Below are positions 1 through 7,080 of a stretch of 10,536 bases of DNA, piece by piece. The position numbers and the translations under genes are program-made. The stretch comes from JAIVHA01 sp965367295 (GTDB taxonomy: Bacteria > Pseudomonadota > Gammaproteobacteria > DSM-19610). The stretch covers positions 1 through 10,536 of the forward strand of contig CBDUHN010000061.1 in NCBI GenBank assembly GCA_965367295.1, in the 5' to 3' direction. Each line of letters opens with the position of its first letter. Position 1 is the stretch's first letter. The notes under the pieces were generated by a model. The model made no database searches and was not told the origin of the DNA. It saw only the letters and a program-made list of their open reading frames with translations.

Positions 1-554
1 CGGCAACGGCAACGGAAAGGACTACGGAGGCTGCCGGACCGGCCGCAGCGGAGCCCTGGGACCCGCAATCGCCACAGGAATTTGTGCAGGCGCTCTGGCC
101 GCATGCGGAGAAGGCCGCCGCCGAGCTGGGTACGAAGCCGGAAGTGCTCATTGCCCAGTCCGCGCTGGAAACCGGCTGGGGCAAGTCGGTGATGCAGCAT
201 GCCGATGGTAAACCGAGTTACAACCTGTTCGGGATCAAGGCGGACAGTCGCTGGGAAGGGGACCGGGTCTATTCACAAACCATGGAATTTCGTGATGGCG
301 TAATGCAGCGCGAGCGGGCTTCGTTCCGTAGTTACGATTCGCTGGCGGAAGGCTTTGAGGATTATGTGGCCTTCCTGAAGGAGAACCCCCGTTACCAGCA
401 GGCGCTGGAAGCGGCGGATGACGGGCCGCGTTATGTGCGTGAGTTGCAGGCGGCGGGATATGCCACTGACCCGGATTACGCACAGAAAATCAACGCCATT
501 ATGGGCGGTAGGCATATCACCGGTGCATTGGATGATCAGCATGGCCAGGGCTAA
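1..554 (+). CDS. flgJ: FlgJ, C-terminal peptidoglycan hydrolase part (5' partial)
   Basis: FlgJ is a flagellar rod protein whose C-terminal domain cuts peptidoglycan in the periplasm so that the rod can pass the cell wall. The frame is open from base 3 to the stop at 552-554 (183 residues visible), so the gene starts outside the window; the N-terminal rod-cap domain is missing here. The first ~25 visible residues are an Ala/Thr/Pro/Glu-rich linker. The hydrolase domain follows, with ALETGWGKS carrying the predicted catalytic Glu (codon 168-170), then PSYNLFGIKAD, whose Asp (243-245) lies 25 residues after it. This matches the spacing of the two essential acids of Salmonella FlgJ (Glu223 and Asp248, from memory). 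The end, AGYATDPDYAQKI, is also typical. It lies 42 bp before flgK, the normal flgJ-flgK order. A stand-alone glucosaminidase is possible but the context makes FlgJ by far the best call. Confidence 0.93.
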   Translation, partial: ATATERTTEAAGPAAAEPWDPQSPQEFVQALWPHAEKAAAELGTKPEVLIAQSALETGWGKSVMQHADGKPSYNLFGIKADSRWEGDRVYSQTMEFRDGVMQRERASFRSYDSLAEGFEDYVAFLKENPRYQQALEAADDGPRYVRELQAAGYATDPDYAQKINAIMGGRHITGALDDQHGQG

Positions 555-596
555 CAGCAACATGGATTTTGACCGCATTCCGGTGGGGAGTGAGCT

Positions 597-2888
597 ATGA
601 GTGATCTTCTCAATATCGGGGTATCCGGCCTGCAGGCATTCAAGCGCCAGCTCGATACCACCTCGCACAATATTGCCAATGTAAATACCAATGGCTATTC
701 GCGCCAGCATGTGGATCTGTCAACCCGCCCTCCGGATTACACCGGCTTTGGCTATGTGGGTAATGGTGTCAATATTTCCGGTGTGCGGCGCACCGTCGAT
801 GATTTTCTCAATAACCAGATCCTCACCAATTCCACCGGCCTGAGCCAGGTTGATACCTTTCATAGCCTGGTATCACAGGTGGATGAATTGCTGGCCAACA
901 CCGATGCGGGTCTGACCTCAAGTATGCAGGGGTTTTTCAACGCGGCCCAGGATGTGGCAAACGATCCGTCCTCGGTTCCTGCACGGCAGGTATTCCTCTC
1001 CCAGGCGGAGAGCCTGGTGGATCGGTTTCAGTTTCTGGACGGGCAGCTGAATAGCCTGACCCAGCAGGTGAACAGTGACATGACCAGCCGTGTCACGGAA
1101 GTGAATAGCATCGCAGAGGCGATTGCCACCCTGAACCGGAGCATCTCCACCTCCTACGGTAACGAACAGAATGCGCCCAATGATCTGCTCGATCAGCGGG
1201 ACCAGCTTGTTCGTGATCTGTCGCAGCATGTGGATGTGCAGGTGGTGGGGCAGTCCAATGGCGCGCTCAATGTCTTTATCGGCAATGGCCAGGCGCTGGT
1301 GATCGGTAATGAATCACGTAGCCTTGCAGTATCAAACAATGCCTTCGACCCTTCGCTGAAGGATGTCTCCATAAGCGACGGCAAGACCCAGATGGTCATC
1401 ACGGATCAGTTGCGCGGGGGAGCGCTGGGTGGCTCCCTCAATTTCCTCGATCAGGTTCTGTACCCGGCACAGAATGAACTCGGCCGCATCGCCGTGGGTC
1501 TGGCGGGTACCTTCAATGAACAGCATCAACTCGGACAGGACCTGGATGGCAACCCGGGTGGAGATTTCTTCCAGGCTCTGAATTCCGGTTCCTTCTCACC
1601 GACGGTATTGGAAGGGAACAATAACAGTGCGTCTGGCTTCAATGCACTGAGTGCGAGCTACACGGATGTCAGTCAGCTGACCACGAGTAATTACCAGGTG
1701 CGGGCGCTGGGTGGTGGCCAGTATGAGGTGCTGCGCCTGTCCGATAACCAGCTGACTACCCAGACCGGTCCGAGCTTCACCATCGATGGCATGCAGGTTG
1801 ACGTAAATTCTCCACCCTCCGTGGGTGACACCTTTCTGATCCGGCCCACCTATCAGGCCGCTTCCCGTTTCGAGCTCGCCATCAGTGATCCACGTGCCGT
1901 GGCCGCCGGCCTGCCGGTGAGCAGCACCGCGGCATTGGGCAATACCGGTAATGCTGTCATTTCCCCCGGCTCGGTGACCGATTCCGGCAGCTATGTGGCC
2001 GACGATTACCGCATTCTGCTGGGTGCAGATGCCGGCGCTGCCGTCACGGGTTTCGCCAACGGGGCGGCGGCTACCGATACCGAGTATCGCCTGACCATTA
2101 ATGGCCAGGCGATTGCACTGGCGACGCAGCAGGATGACGGTACCGGCGCGCTGGCGGATCTGGGTGCCCTGGCCAATGCCATCAATGCGGATGTGGTCAG
2201 CACTGGCGTACGTGCCCATGTGAATGCGGCAGGAACGGCACTCTACCTGGTCAATGACCCCGCCACTTCGCTGCCAATCAGTATTACGGAAGAACTGGTG
2301 ACCACCGCCGGCACCCCTTCGGACCTGGACAGTTTCGCCGGCTATTTCGGTCTCGGGACTTTGCAGGGAGCCAGCGCGCCCACCCAGTCCACTACCTTTG
2401 CCGCGGCGGCTGACAGCTATGTCGTGCTGGACAGCAGTGGTACCGCGGTAGCGGATGGTGCCTACAGCAGCGGGTCCGTCATCAGCTTCAACGGCATGGA
2501 GGCCACGGTGTCGGGCAGTGCCAAGCTCGGTGATCGTTTTGACATCAACCGCAACCAGGGCGGAGTAGGGGATAACCGTAACATGCTCGCCCTGGCGGCA
2601 TTGCAGGGCCGTTCCACGTTGGATAACGGCAAGTCCAGTTACCTGGACGCGTACGGACGCATGGTGGCCAGCGTGGGCGCAAAAACCCAGCAGGCGGGCA
2701 TCACCCGGGATGCCCAGGCCGTGCTGCTGGATCAGTCCATTGCCGCACGGGAGTCGGTGTCGGGGGTGAATCTCGATGAAGAAGCTGCCGCCCTGATTCG
2801 TTTCCAGCAGGCCTACCAGGCTGCGGCGCAGGTGATTTCCACGGCCAATGAACTATTCCAGACCCTGATCAATGCGGTGGGACGGTAA
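597..2888 (+). CDS. flgK: FlgK, hook-associated protein 1 (hook-filament junction)
   Basis: FlgK forms the first ring of the adaptor between hook and filament and is exported through the flagellar type III system. The 763-residue protein starts with the conserved rod/hook helix region (LLNIGVSGLQAFKRQLDTTS, then HNIANVNTNGYSRQ) and ends with the matching C-terminal helix (GVNLDEEAAALIRFQQAYQA). It has no cysteine, as is usual for exported axial proteins. It is much longer than E. coli FlgK (about 547 residues); the excess is in the surface-exposed middle. There I see one beta module at about residues 365-417 and a second at 458-473 plus 606-650, split by about 130 residues that contain a flagellin-IN-like stretch (YRLTINGQAI, from residue 497). 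The ATG at 597 is preceded by GGGGAG at 585-590. flgL starts two bases after the stop, so the two are surely co-transcribed. Confidence 0.97.
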   Translation: MSDLLNIGVSGLQAFKRQLDTTSHNIANVNTNGYSRQHVDLSTRPPDYTGFGYVGNGVNISGVRRTVDDFLNNQILTNSTGLSQVDTFHSLVSQVDELLANTDAGLTSSMQGFFNAAQDVANDPSSVPARQVFLSQAESLVDRFQFLDGQLNSLTQQVNSDMTSRVTEVNSIAEAIATLNRSISTSYGNEQNAPNDLLDQRDQLVRDLSQHVDVQVVGQSNGALNVFIGNGQALVIGNESRSLAVSNNAFDPSLKDVSISDGKTQMVITDQLRGGALGGSLNFLDQVLYPAQNELGRIAVGLAGTFNEQHQLGQDLDGNPGGDFFQALNSGSFSPTVLEGNNNSASGFNALSASYTDVSQLTTSNYQVRALGGGQYEVLRLSDNQLTTQTGPSFTIDGMQVDVNSPPSVGDTFLIRPTYQAASRFELAISDPRAVAAGLPVSSTAALGNTGNAVISPGSVTDSGSYVADDYRILLGADAGAAVTGFANGAAATDTEYRLTINGQAIALATQQDDGTGALADLGALANAINADVVSTGVRAHVNAAGTALYLVNDPATSLPISITEELVTTAGTPSDLDSFAGYFGLGTLQGASAPTQSTTFAAAADSYVVLDSSGTAVADGAYSSGSVISFNGMEATVSGSAKLGDRFDINRNQGGVGDNRNMLALAALQGRSTLDNGKSSYLDAYGRMVASVGAKTQQAGITRDAQAVLLDQSIAARESVSGVNLDEEAAALIRFQQAYQAAAQVISTANELFQTLINAVGR

Positions 2889-2890
2889 TC

Positions 2891-4114
2891 ATGCGTATCT
2901 CGACATCACAACTGTTTCAGCAAGGCATCAAGGCGGTGCTTGATCAACAGGGCGAGGTTACGAAGTTGCAACTGCAGATCTCCACCGGCAAGCGGATCCA
3001 GAGCCCTGCTGACGATCCGTCCGGTGCGGTGCGTATCCTGGACCTGCGCCAGGCCATCGACACCAACACGCAATACCAGGAGAACATCAACCTTTCCCGC
3101 CAGCGGCTGGAGGTGGAGGATTCCACGCTGGGGAGTACGGTGGATGTGCTGCGCCGGGTACGCGAACTGGCCATCCAGGGCAATAACGACAGCAACAGTC
3201 CCGACACCCGCGCCAGTATTGCCAAGGAGATCCGCCAGCGCCTGGATGACCTGCTGTCACTGGCCAATACCCAGGATGCCAACGGCGAATATATCTTTTC
3301 CGGATTCAGCAGTGATACCAGGCCCGTCACCGTCGAAAGCGACGGAAGTTTCACCTACCAGGGTGACCAGGGGCAGCGTTTCCTGCAGGTCAGCACCACT
3401 CGCCAGGTGGCGGACCGGGATCCGGGGTCGAGCATCTTTTTCGATGTGGCGACGGGCAACGGCCGGTTTCAGGTGCAGGACAATGCCGCCAATACCGGCA
3501 CCGGTATCATCGATACGGGATCGGTCACTGACCTGGCAGCCCTGGATGGTGATACCTACCGCATCCAGTTCACCAATCTGGCGGGAGACCCGACGGCCCC
3601 TGCCGACAGCTATCAGGTGCTCGACAGTGCGAACAATGTCGAGGCCAGCGGGGCTTATGTACCCGGGACCGCCATTCGTTTCAATGGCATCGAGACCAAT
3701 GTGACAGGTGCTCCCAATCATGCGGATCAGTTCACGGTATCGCCCAGCGGTGCCCAGGATATATTTTCCACGGTACGGGATCTCGCCCTTGCCTTTGAAT
3801 CCGATACCGGTGATACGCAATCCCGTACCGCACTGCACAACGAGATCAATCGGGTATTGAATAACCTCGGTCATGCCGAGGATAAGCTGCTGGATAGTCG
3901 TGCCGCCGTCGGGGCACGGTTGAATGCGGCTGATACCCAGGAAAGCATTAACGAGGACTACACCCTAAATCTCACCAAGACCCTGTCTTCCATCGAGGAC
4001 CTGGACATCGCCGAGGCCGCCAGCCTGTTGCAGCAGAGGATGGCAGGCCTGGAGGCGGCGCAGGCGGCCTTTGTACGGGTGCAGGGACTGAGCCTGTTCG
4101 ATTACCTCAAGTAA
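2891..4114 (+). CDS. flgL: FlgL, hook-associated protein 3 (hook-filament junction)
   Basis: FlgL is the second adaptor ring, sitting between FlgK and the first flagellin subunits. The 407-residue protein has the flagellin-family N-terminal helices (MRISTSQLFQQGIKAV, STGKRIQSPADDPSGAVR, then VRELAIQGNND) and the typical NGEYIFSGF turn. Its C-terminal helices end in AQAAFVRVQGLSLFDYLK. It is about 90 residues longer than E. coli FlgL. Much of the difference lies in a surface module at about residues 210-283 (GSVTD, DTYRI, then DSYQVLDS and GAYVPGTAIRFNGIE), which resembles a module in the neighbouring FlgK. There is no cysteine. The ATG follows the flgK stop by two bases and its ribosome-binding region (GGTGGGA) lies inside the end of flgK, so translation may be coupled. 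A large palindrome follows 27 bp after the stop. Confidence 0.97.
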   Translation: MRISTSQLFQQGIKAVLDQQGEVTKLQLQISTGKRIQSPADDPSGAVRILDLRQAIDTNTQYQENINLSRQRLEVEDSTLGSTVDVLRRVRELAIQGNNDSNSPDTRASIAKEIRQRLDDLLSLANTQDANGEYIFSGFSSDTRPVTVESDGSFTYQGDQGQRFLQVSTTRQVADRDPGSSIFFDVATGNGRFQVQDNAANTGTGIIDTGSVTDLAALDGDTYRIQFTNLAGDPTAPADSYQVLDSANNVEASGAYVPGTAIRFNGIETNVTGAPNHADQFTVSPSGAQDIFSTVRDLALAFESDTGDTQSRTALHNEINRVLNNLGHAEDKLLDSRAAVGARLNAADTQESINEDYTLNLTKTLSSIEDLDIAEAASLLQQRMAGLEAAQAAFVRVQGLSLFDYLK

Positions 4115-4141
4115 TATCCCTTGCCCGTCTGTCCGCAGGTC

Positions 4142-4193
4142 GGGTTGTGAAGCCCGGTGCGGGCCTTCCTATCCCGCACCCGGGCTGAAACCC
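4142..4193. repeat. Long imperfect palindrome after flgL (intergenic repeat-like, possible terminator)
   Basis: AGCCCGGTGCGGG (4151-4163) pairs with CCCGCACCCGGGCT (4173-4186), with one bulged base and a 9-base loop. An outer stem GGGTT (4142-4146) pairs with AACCC (4189-4193) across a small internal loop. No T-run follows, so it is not a standard intrinsic terminator. It could still end flgKL transcription or protect the mRNA 3' end. Its make-up resembles the short palindromic repeats often scattered between genes in Proteobacteria; only a genome search would show whether it is repeated. Confidence 0.65.
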
Positions 4194-4425
4194 AACCAGC
4201 CAATTCCCCTTTGTTAGGCATCGCTCGGTTGCGCCGGAAACGGTTTGCGCAGGCCGGGGTATGGCAGGATGGTCCTTTTTGGCAAATGGTGAGGGGTGCG
4301 GATGGGGCTGGGGTTTGCGGTCATGCGAATGTATTCGTAGCACCATCCACGAAAAGAAGATCGCCAGACCTTGTCCTCGCCCTTAGCCTGAAACCCGGCA
4401 CTTCATCACTGCAGTATAAAAGCGC

Positions 4426-4441
4426 TGGTCCATCAGTTGCG
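4426..4441 (+). promoter_or_regulatory. Possible sigma-54 (RpoN) promoter motif in the flgL-fliC gap
   Basis: TGGTCCATCAGTTGCG has the invariant GG (4427-4428) and GC (4439-4440) exactly 10 bases apart, and the TGG and TTGC cores of the RpoN consensus. Other consensus positions fit only partly. It would start RNA near 4452, giving a fliC leader of about 277 bases. Such a motif can occur by chance, and the strong sigma-28 promoter lies closer to fliC. Confidence 0.3.
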
Positions 4442-4551
4442 CTCATCATCATTATTGTTATGGGTGAAATGCGCTATCCAGGCTTGTGCTTGAGCCAGTG
4501 ATGGCCGTGAAAATCAAATAATATCAAGGAATAACCTGTGGCCCATCCGGC

Positions 4552-4569
4552 GCGGCAGGATCTTGCCGC
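4552..4569. promoter_or_regulatory. Imperfect dyad upstream of the fliC promoter
   Basis: GCGGCA (4552-4557) and TGCCGC (4564-4569) are perfect inverted copies around the near-palindromic centre GGATCT. The end of the dyad is 27 bp before the fliC -35 box. Its place and symmetry would suit a dimeric regulator, but I do not recognise a known site. Confidence 0.3.
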
Positions 4570-4596
4570 CGACCGCAAAAAATTGCCAGAAAGGAG

Positions 4597-4623
4597 TAAA
4601 GATTTTGACGCCGGGCCCGATAC
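4597..4623 (+). promoter_or_regulatory. Sigma-28 (FliA) promoter of fliC
   Basis: TAAAGATT (4597-4604) is a near-perfect FliA -35 element. Exactly 15 bases separate its TAAA from CCCGATAC (4616-4623), which matches the -10 consensus GCCGATAA at 6 of 8 positions. Flagellin genes are classic FliA targets. The predicted start of transcription is near 4630, giving a leader of about 100 bases. Confidence 0.85.
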
Positions 4624-4633
4624 ACAAGTCGGG

Positions 4634-4670
4634 AGCGGTAAATATTTCGAAGCTGCGAAGTATATCCGCT
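4634..4670 (+). promoter_or_regulatory. Hairpin at the 5' end of the predicted fliC mRNA
   Basis: AGCGG (4634-4638) pairs with CCGCT (4666-4670), and ATATTTCG pairs with CGAAGTAT further in, with a short mismatch region and a loop around 4650-4655. The hairpin would lie within a few bases of the 5' end made from the sigma-28 promoter, where such structures often protect an mRNA from decay. That role is inferred. Confidence 0.45.
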
Positions 4671-4728
4671 AAACATCAACCTGATTCCCGCCATCCGCCA
4701 CGGCGGTCCGGGGATAGGAGCAAGCACC

Positions 4729-6582
4729 ATGCCTCAGATTATCAATACCAACATCGCCTCGCTGAATGCCCAGCGCAACCTGAACAAGTCCCAGTCTGAC
4801 CTGGGTGTTTCGCTGCAGCGTCTGTCCTCCGGCCTGCGTATCAACAGCGCCAAGGACGACGCTGCCGGTCTGGCCATTTCCGAGCGTTTCAGCACCCAGA
4901 TCAAGGGCCTGAACCAGGCCGCCCGTAACGCCAACGATGGTATCTCCCTGGCCCAGACCGCAGAAGGCGCGCTGGGCGGGGTAACCAACCTGCTGCAGCG
5001 TGTGCGCGAACTGTCAGTTCAGTCCGCCAACGCCACCAACAACTCCTCTGACCGCGCCGCCCTGCAGTCAGAAGTCACCCAGCTGGTGGACGAAATCAAT
5101 CGTGTTGCCGATACCACCACCTTCAACGGCGTGAAACTGCTCGACGGCAGCTTCAGTGCCCAGGCCTTCCAGGTCGGCGCCAACGCCAACCAGACCGTGT
5201 CCATCGCCAGCATTGCCGATGCCAACACCGATGTGCTGGGTCTGGGTAATACGGCTACCGCCACGGGTACGGGTCCGGTTACCGCCGGCGTTACCGGCAC
5301 CGGTGAATTGATCATCAACGGTACCGATGTGTTTACCGCCGCCGGTGGCGCGGTAGCCCAGGACGCCGCTGCCCTGGCCACCGCCATCAGCAGCATCGAC
5401 GGTGTTTCGGCCACTGCCACCAACGCCCAGACTGCCATTGCCTTCACCGATGTGGTAGGCACGGTCGCCTCCGGTGCCACGCCTTCGACCCAGGCGCTGG
5501 GTGCCTTGACGGTTAATGCCACCACTGACGTTGACGCCACCAACAGCTATACCCTCACCTTCGACAATACGGGTGATGGTGGTACGGACACGCTGGCTAT
5601 TAACGTTACCAACGTCGCGAATGATGGTAGTGATTTCCAGAGCAAGCTCGTAGCCAGTTTCGTAAGCGCAGGTTTCACCGACGTGGGTGGTGGTGGCACC
5701 GTGAGTGGGTATACCCTCGACCTGGGTGGCCAGGCCAGCATCACCGCTGCGCTCGCCAATGATACCCTGACGGTGCAGCGTGCCGATGGTATCGATTTCA
5801 CCACCGCTGAAACCAACGATGGTGGTTTCTCGAACGCCCCTGCATTTGCCAACGGCACCGCCACCACCACGGACGGTGTACAGGCTATCAGTGCAGCTGC
5901 CCCCACCTACACCCTGGACATCGACGGTAATACCCTGGACTTCACCGCAGCCGGTGCAGATGGCACCATCAGCGGTACGGAAGTGGCTGCCCTGATCGAT
6001 GCCATCAGTGGCTATACCTCCTCGTTCTCCGGCGGCAACCTGAGCATCACCAAGGCCGACGGCAGCAACATCGTGCTGACGGAAAACGGCAGTGATTCCG
6101 CCGCTGGCGAAGGTCTGGCCGGTGGTGACGGCACTACCGCCAATGTCAGCACTTCCTACGGCACCCTGTCGATCACCAGCACCAATGCGGACCTGGCCTT
6201 CACGGGTACCCTCGGTGCCGGTCTGGCCACCGGTCTGGCGGATGCCACGGCGGCGATCTCGGCGGGTACCGGTGTCGGTTCCATCGATATCTCCACCGCA
6301 TCCGGCGCCCAGACTGCGATCGACATCGTCGACCGCGCCCTGACCGAGATCAACACCTCCCGTGCCGACCTCGGTGCCCTGCAGAACCGCTTCGAAGCGG
6401 TGGTCAGCAACATCAGTATCACCTCTGAAAACCTGACCGCTGCCCGTAGCCGGATCCAGGATGCGGACTTTGCTGCGGAAACCGCGTCACTGACCCGTAA
6501 CCAGATCCTGCAGCAGGCGGGTGTATCCATCCTGGCACAGGCCAACGGCCTGCCCCAGCTGGCCCTGTCGTTACTGCAGTAG
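4729..6582 (+). CDS. fliC: FliC, flagellin (filament subunit)
   Basis: This is the main filament protein, exported unfolded and added under the FliD cap. The conserved N-terminal D0/D1 region is at about residues 1-170 (IINTNIASLNAQRNLNKSQ, SSGLRINSAKDDAAGLAISE, then LLQRVRELSVQSAN). The C-terminal region is at about 515-617 (LGALQNRFE, SRIQDADFAAETA, ILQQAGVSILAQAN, ending LALSLLQ). The centre (about 171-514) is variable, rich in Gly, Ala, Thr and Asp, and holds flagellin-IN-like units near 192-240 and 394-453. At 617 residues it is longer than E. coli K-12 FliC (about 498). I find no Cys, Trp, His or internal Met. Codon choice is much more biased than in flgK (almost always AAC, ACC, CTG), as expected for a very highly expressed gene. 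The ATG has AGGAG eight bases upstream, a sigma-28 promoter about 110 bp upstream and a terminator just after the stop. Confidence 0.97.
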   Translation: MPQIINTNIASLNAQRNLNKSQSDLGVSLQRLSSGLRINSAKDDAAGLAISERFSTQIKGLNQAARNANDGISLAQTAEGALGGVTNLLQRVRELSVQSANATNNSSDRAALQSEVTQLVDEINRVADTTTFNGVKLLDGSFSAQAFQVGANANQTVSIASIADANTDVLGLGNTATATGTGPVTAGVTGTGELIINGTDVFTAAGGAVAQDAAALATAISSIDGVSATATNAQTAIAFTDVVGTVASGATPSTQALGALTVNATTDVDATNSYTLTFDNTGDGGTDTLAINVTNVANDGSDFQSKLVASFVSAGFTDVGGGGTVSGYTLDLGGQASITAALANDTLTVQRADGIDFTTAETNDGGFSNAPAFANGTATTTDGVQAISAAAPTYTLDIDGNTLDFTAAGADGTISGTEVAALIDAISGYTSSFSGGNLSITKADGSNIVLTENGSDSAAGEGLAGGDGTTANVSTSYGTLSITSTNADLAFTGTLGAGLATGLADATAAISAGTGVGSIDISTASGAQTAIDIVDRALTEINTSRADLGALQNRFEAVVSNISITSENLTAARSRIQDADFAAETASLTRNQILQQAGVSILAQANGLPQLALSLLQ

Positions 6583-6598
6583 ACCTCACGGAAGTAGG

Positions 6599-6625
6599 GC
6601 GCCCGGAGAACACTCCGGGCGCTTT
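6599..6625 (+). terminator. Intrinsic terminator of fliC
   Basis: A perfect 10-bp stem, GCGCCCGGAG (6599-6608) and CTCCGGGCGC (6613-6622), closes the AACA tetraloop and is followed by TTT. It begins 17 bp after the fliC stop. The short T-run may allow some read-through into flaG, whose start is only 27 bp further on. Confidence 0.88.
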
Positions 6626-6639
6626 GCTCAAGCAAGATT

Positions 6640-6646
6640 GAGGTGA
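6640..6646 (+). promoter_or_regulatory. Ribosome-binding site that decides the flaG start
   Basis: GAGGTGA lies five bases before the ATG at 6652. It overlaps the GTG at 6643 and nearly touches the ATG at 6646, so those two upstream starts are less likely. Confidence 0.6.
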
Positions 6647-6651
6647 TGAGT

Positions 6652-7077
6652 ATGGCTACAGAAATCATATCCGCACTAACACGGTCGGGGACCTATTCGT
6701 CCTCGGCCTCACTGCGTCCGGCAGAAACCAACCCCGGTTTTCAGCAACAGCTTGAATCGGCCACGCGGCAAACGGAAGCGGCACAAAATGCCGCCGCAGC
6801 CCAACAGGATTTGCCGCCCCAGGATAAAGTGGACCAGGAACAGGTCAAGGAAGCGGTGAGCCACATCAATACGTATGTGCAGAACCTGCAGCGGGATCTG
6901 CAGTTCGAGGTCAATCTCGAACTCGGGCATACCGTCATATCCGTGGTAGATCACGAGACAAAAGAAGTAATTAGACAGATTCCCCCCGAGGAAGCGGTGG
7001 AACGTGCCAAGCGCCTGCAGGAGCAGGGGATGGGTACGGGTTCGACCGAAGGACTGCTGTTGAAGGTACAGGCGTAA
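6652..7077 (+). CDS. flaG: FlaG family flagellar protein
   Basis: FlaG proteins are small factors encoded next to flagellin and cap genes in polar-flagellum clusters; loss of FlaG alters filament length in some bacteria, but the mechanism is not settled. From the ATG at 6652 the protein has 141 residues; starts at 6646 or 6643 would add two or three. The first ~65 residues are low in complexity, with many Gln, Ala and Ser. The conserved FlaG core begins with a helix (VKEAVSHINTYVQNLQRDL) and continues into LQFEVN (from residue 83), a VISVVDHETKE strand-turn and the family hallmark EVIRQIPPEEA (from residue 105). There is no cysteine and no signal peptide. It sits between fliC and fliD, its usual place. 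Expression may come from fliC read-through, since I see no good promoter in the 69-bp gap. Confidence 0.92.
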   Translation: MATEIISALTRSGTYSSSASLRPAETNPGFQQQLESATRQTEAAQNAAAAQQDLPPQDKVDQEQVKEAVSHINTYVQNLQRDLQFEVNLELGHTVISVVDHETKEVIRQIPPEEAVERAKRLQEQGMGTGSTEGLLLKVQA

Positions 7078-7080
7078 AGC

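Larger units (their letters stand above)
4115..4728. other. 614-bp gap between flgL and fliC with regulatory sequence
   Basis: I see no gene here that I can support. In order it holds an imperfect 52-bp palindrome (4142-4193), an unremarkable stretch, a sigma-54-like motif (4426-4441), an AT-rich patch (about 4507-4535), an 18-bp imperfect dyad (4552-4569), the fliC sigma-28 promoter (4597-4623), a hairpin at the likely start of the fliC mRNA (4634-4670) and the fliC ribosome-binding site (AGGAG, 4716-4720). Short open frames on both strands overlap these elements but lack good start signals or recognisable motifs. Confidence 0.7.

Noticed and set aside
555..596. Possible sigma-28 promoter for flgK (TAAC, 15 bases, GACCGCAT, from 552)
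   Set aside because: The spacing fits but the -10 part matches the consensus poorly, so I do not call a promoter there.
1596..2219. Open frame of 207 codons on the minus strand inside flgK
   Set aside because: Same cause as the fliD antisense frame; no motif, no start signal, and the sense strand is a definite gene.
2940..3704. Open frame of 254 codons on the plus strand, out of frame within flgL
   Set aside because: It overlaps the well-supported flgL in another frame; the product is Arg/Pro/Ser/Trp-rich nonsense typical of a shifted frame.
4107..4346. Open frame of 79 codons on the minus strand after flgL
   Set aside because: It reads through the palindrome and overlaps the end of flgL; its Pro/His/Arg-rich product resembles translated non-coding repeat.
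4157..4501. Open frame of 114 codons on the plus strand in the flgL-fliC gap
   Set aside because: It begins inside the palindrome, has no ribosome-binding site, runs across the RpoN-like motif and shows no recognisable protein feature.
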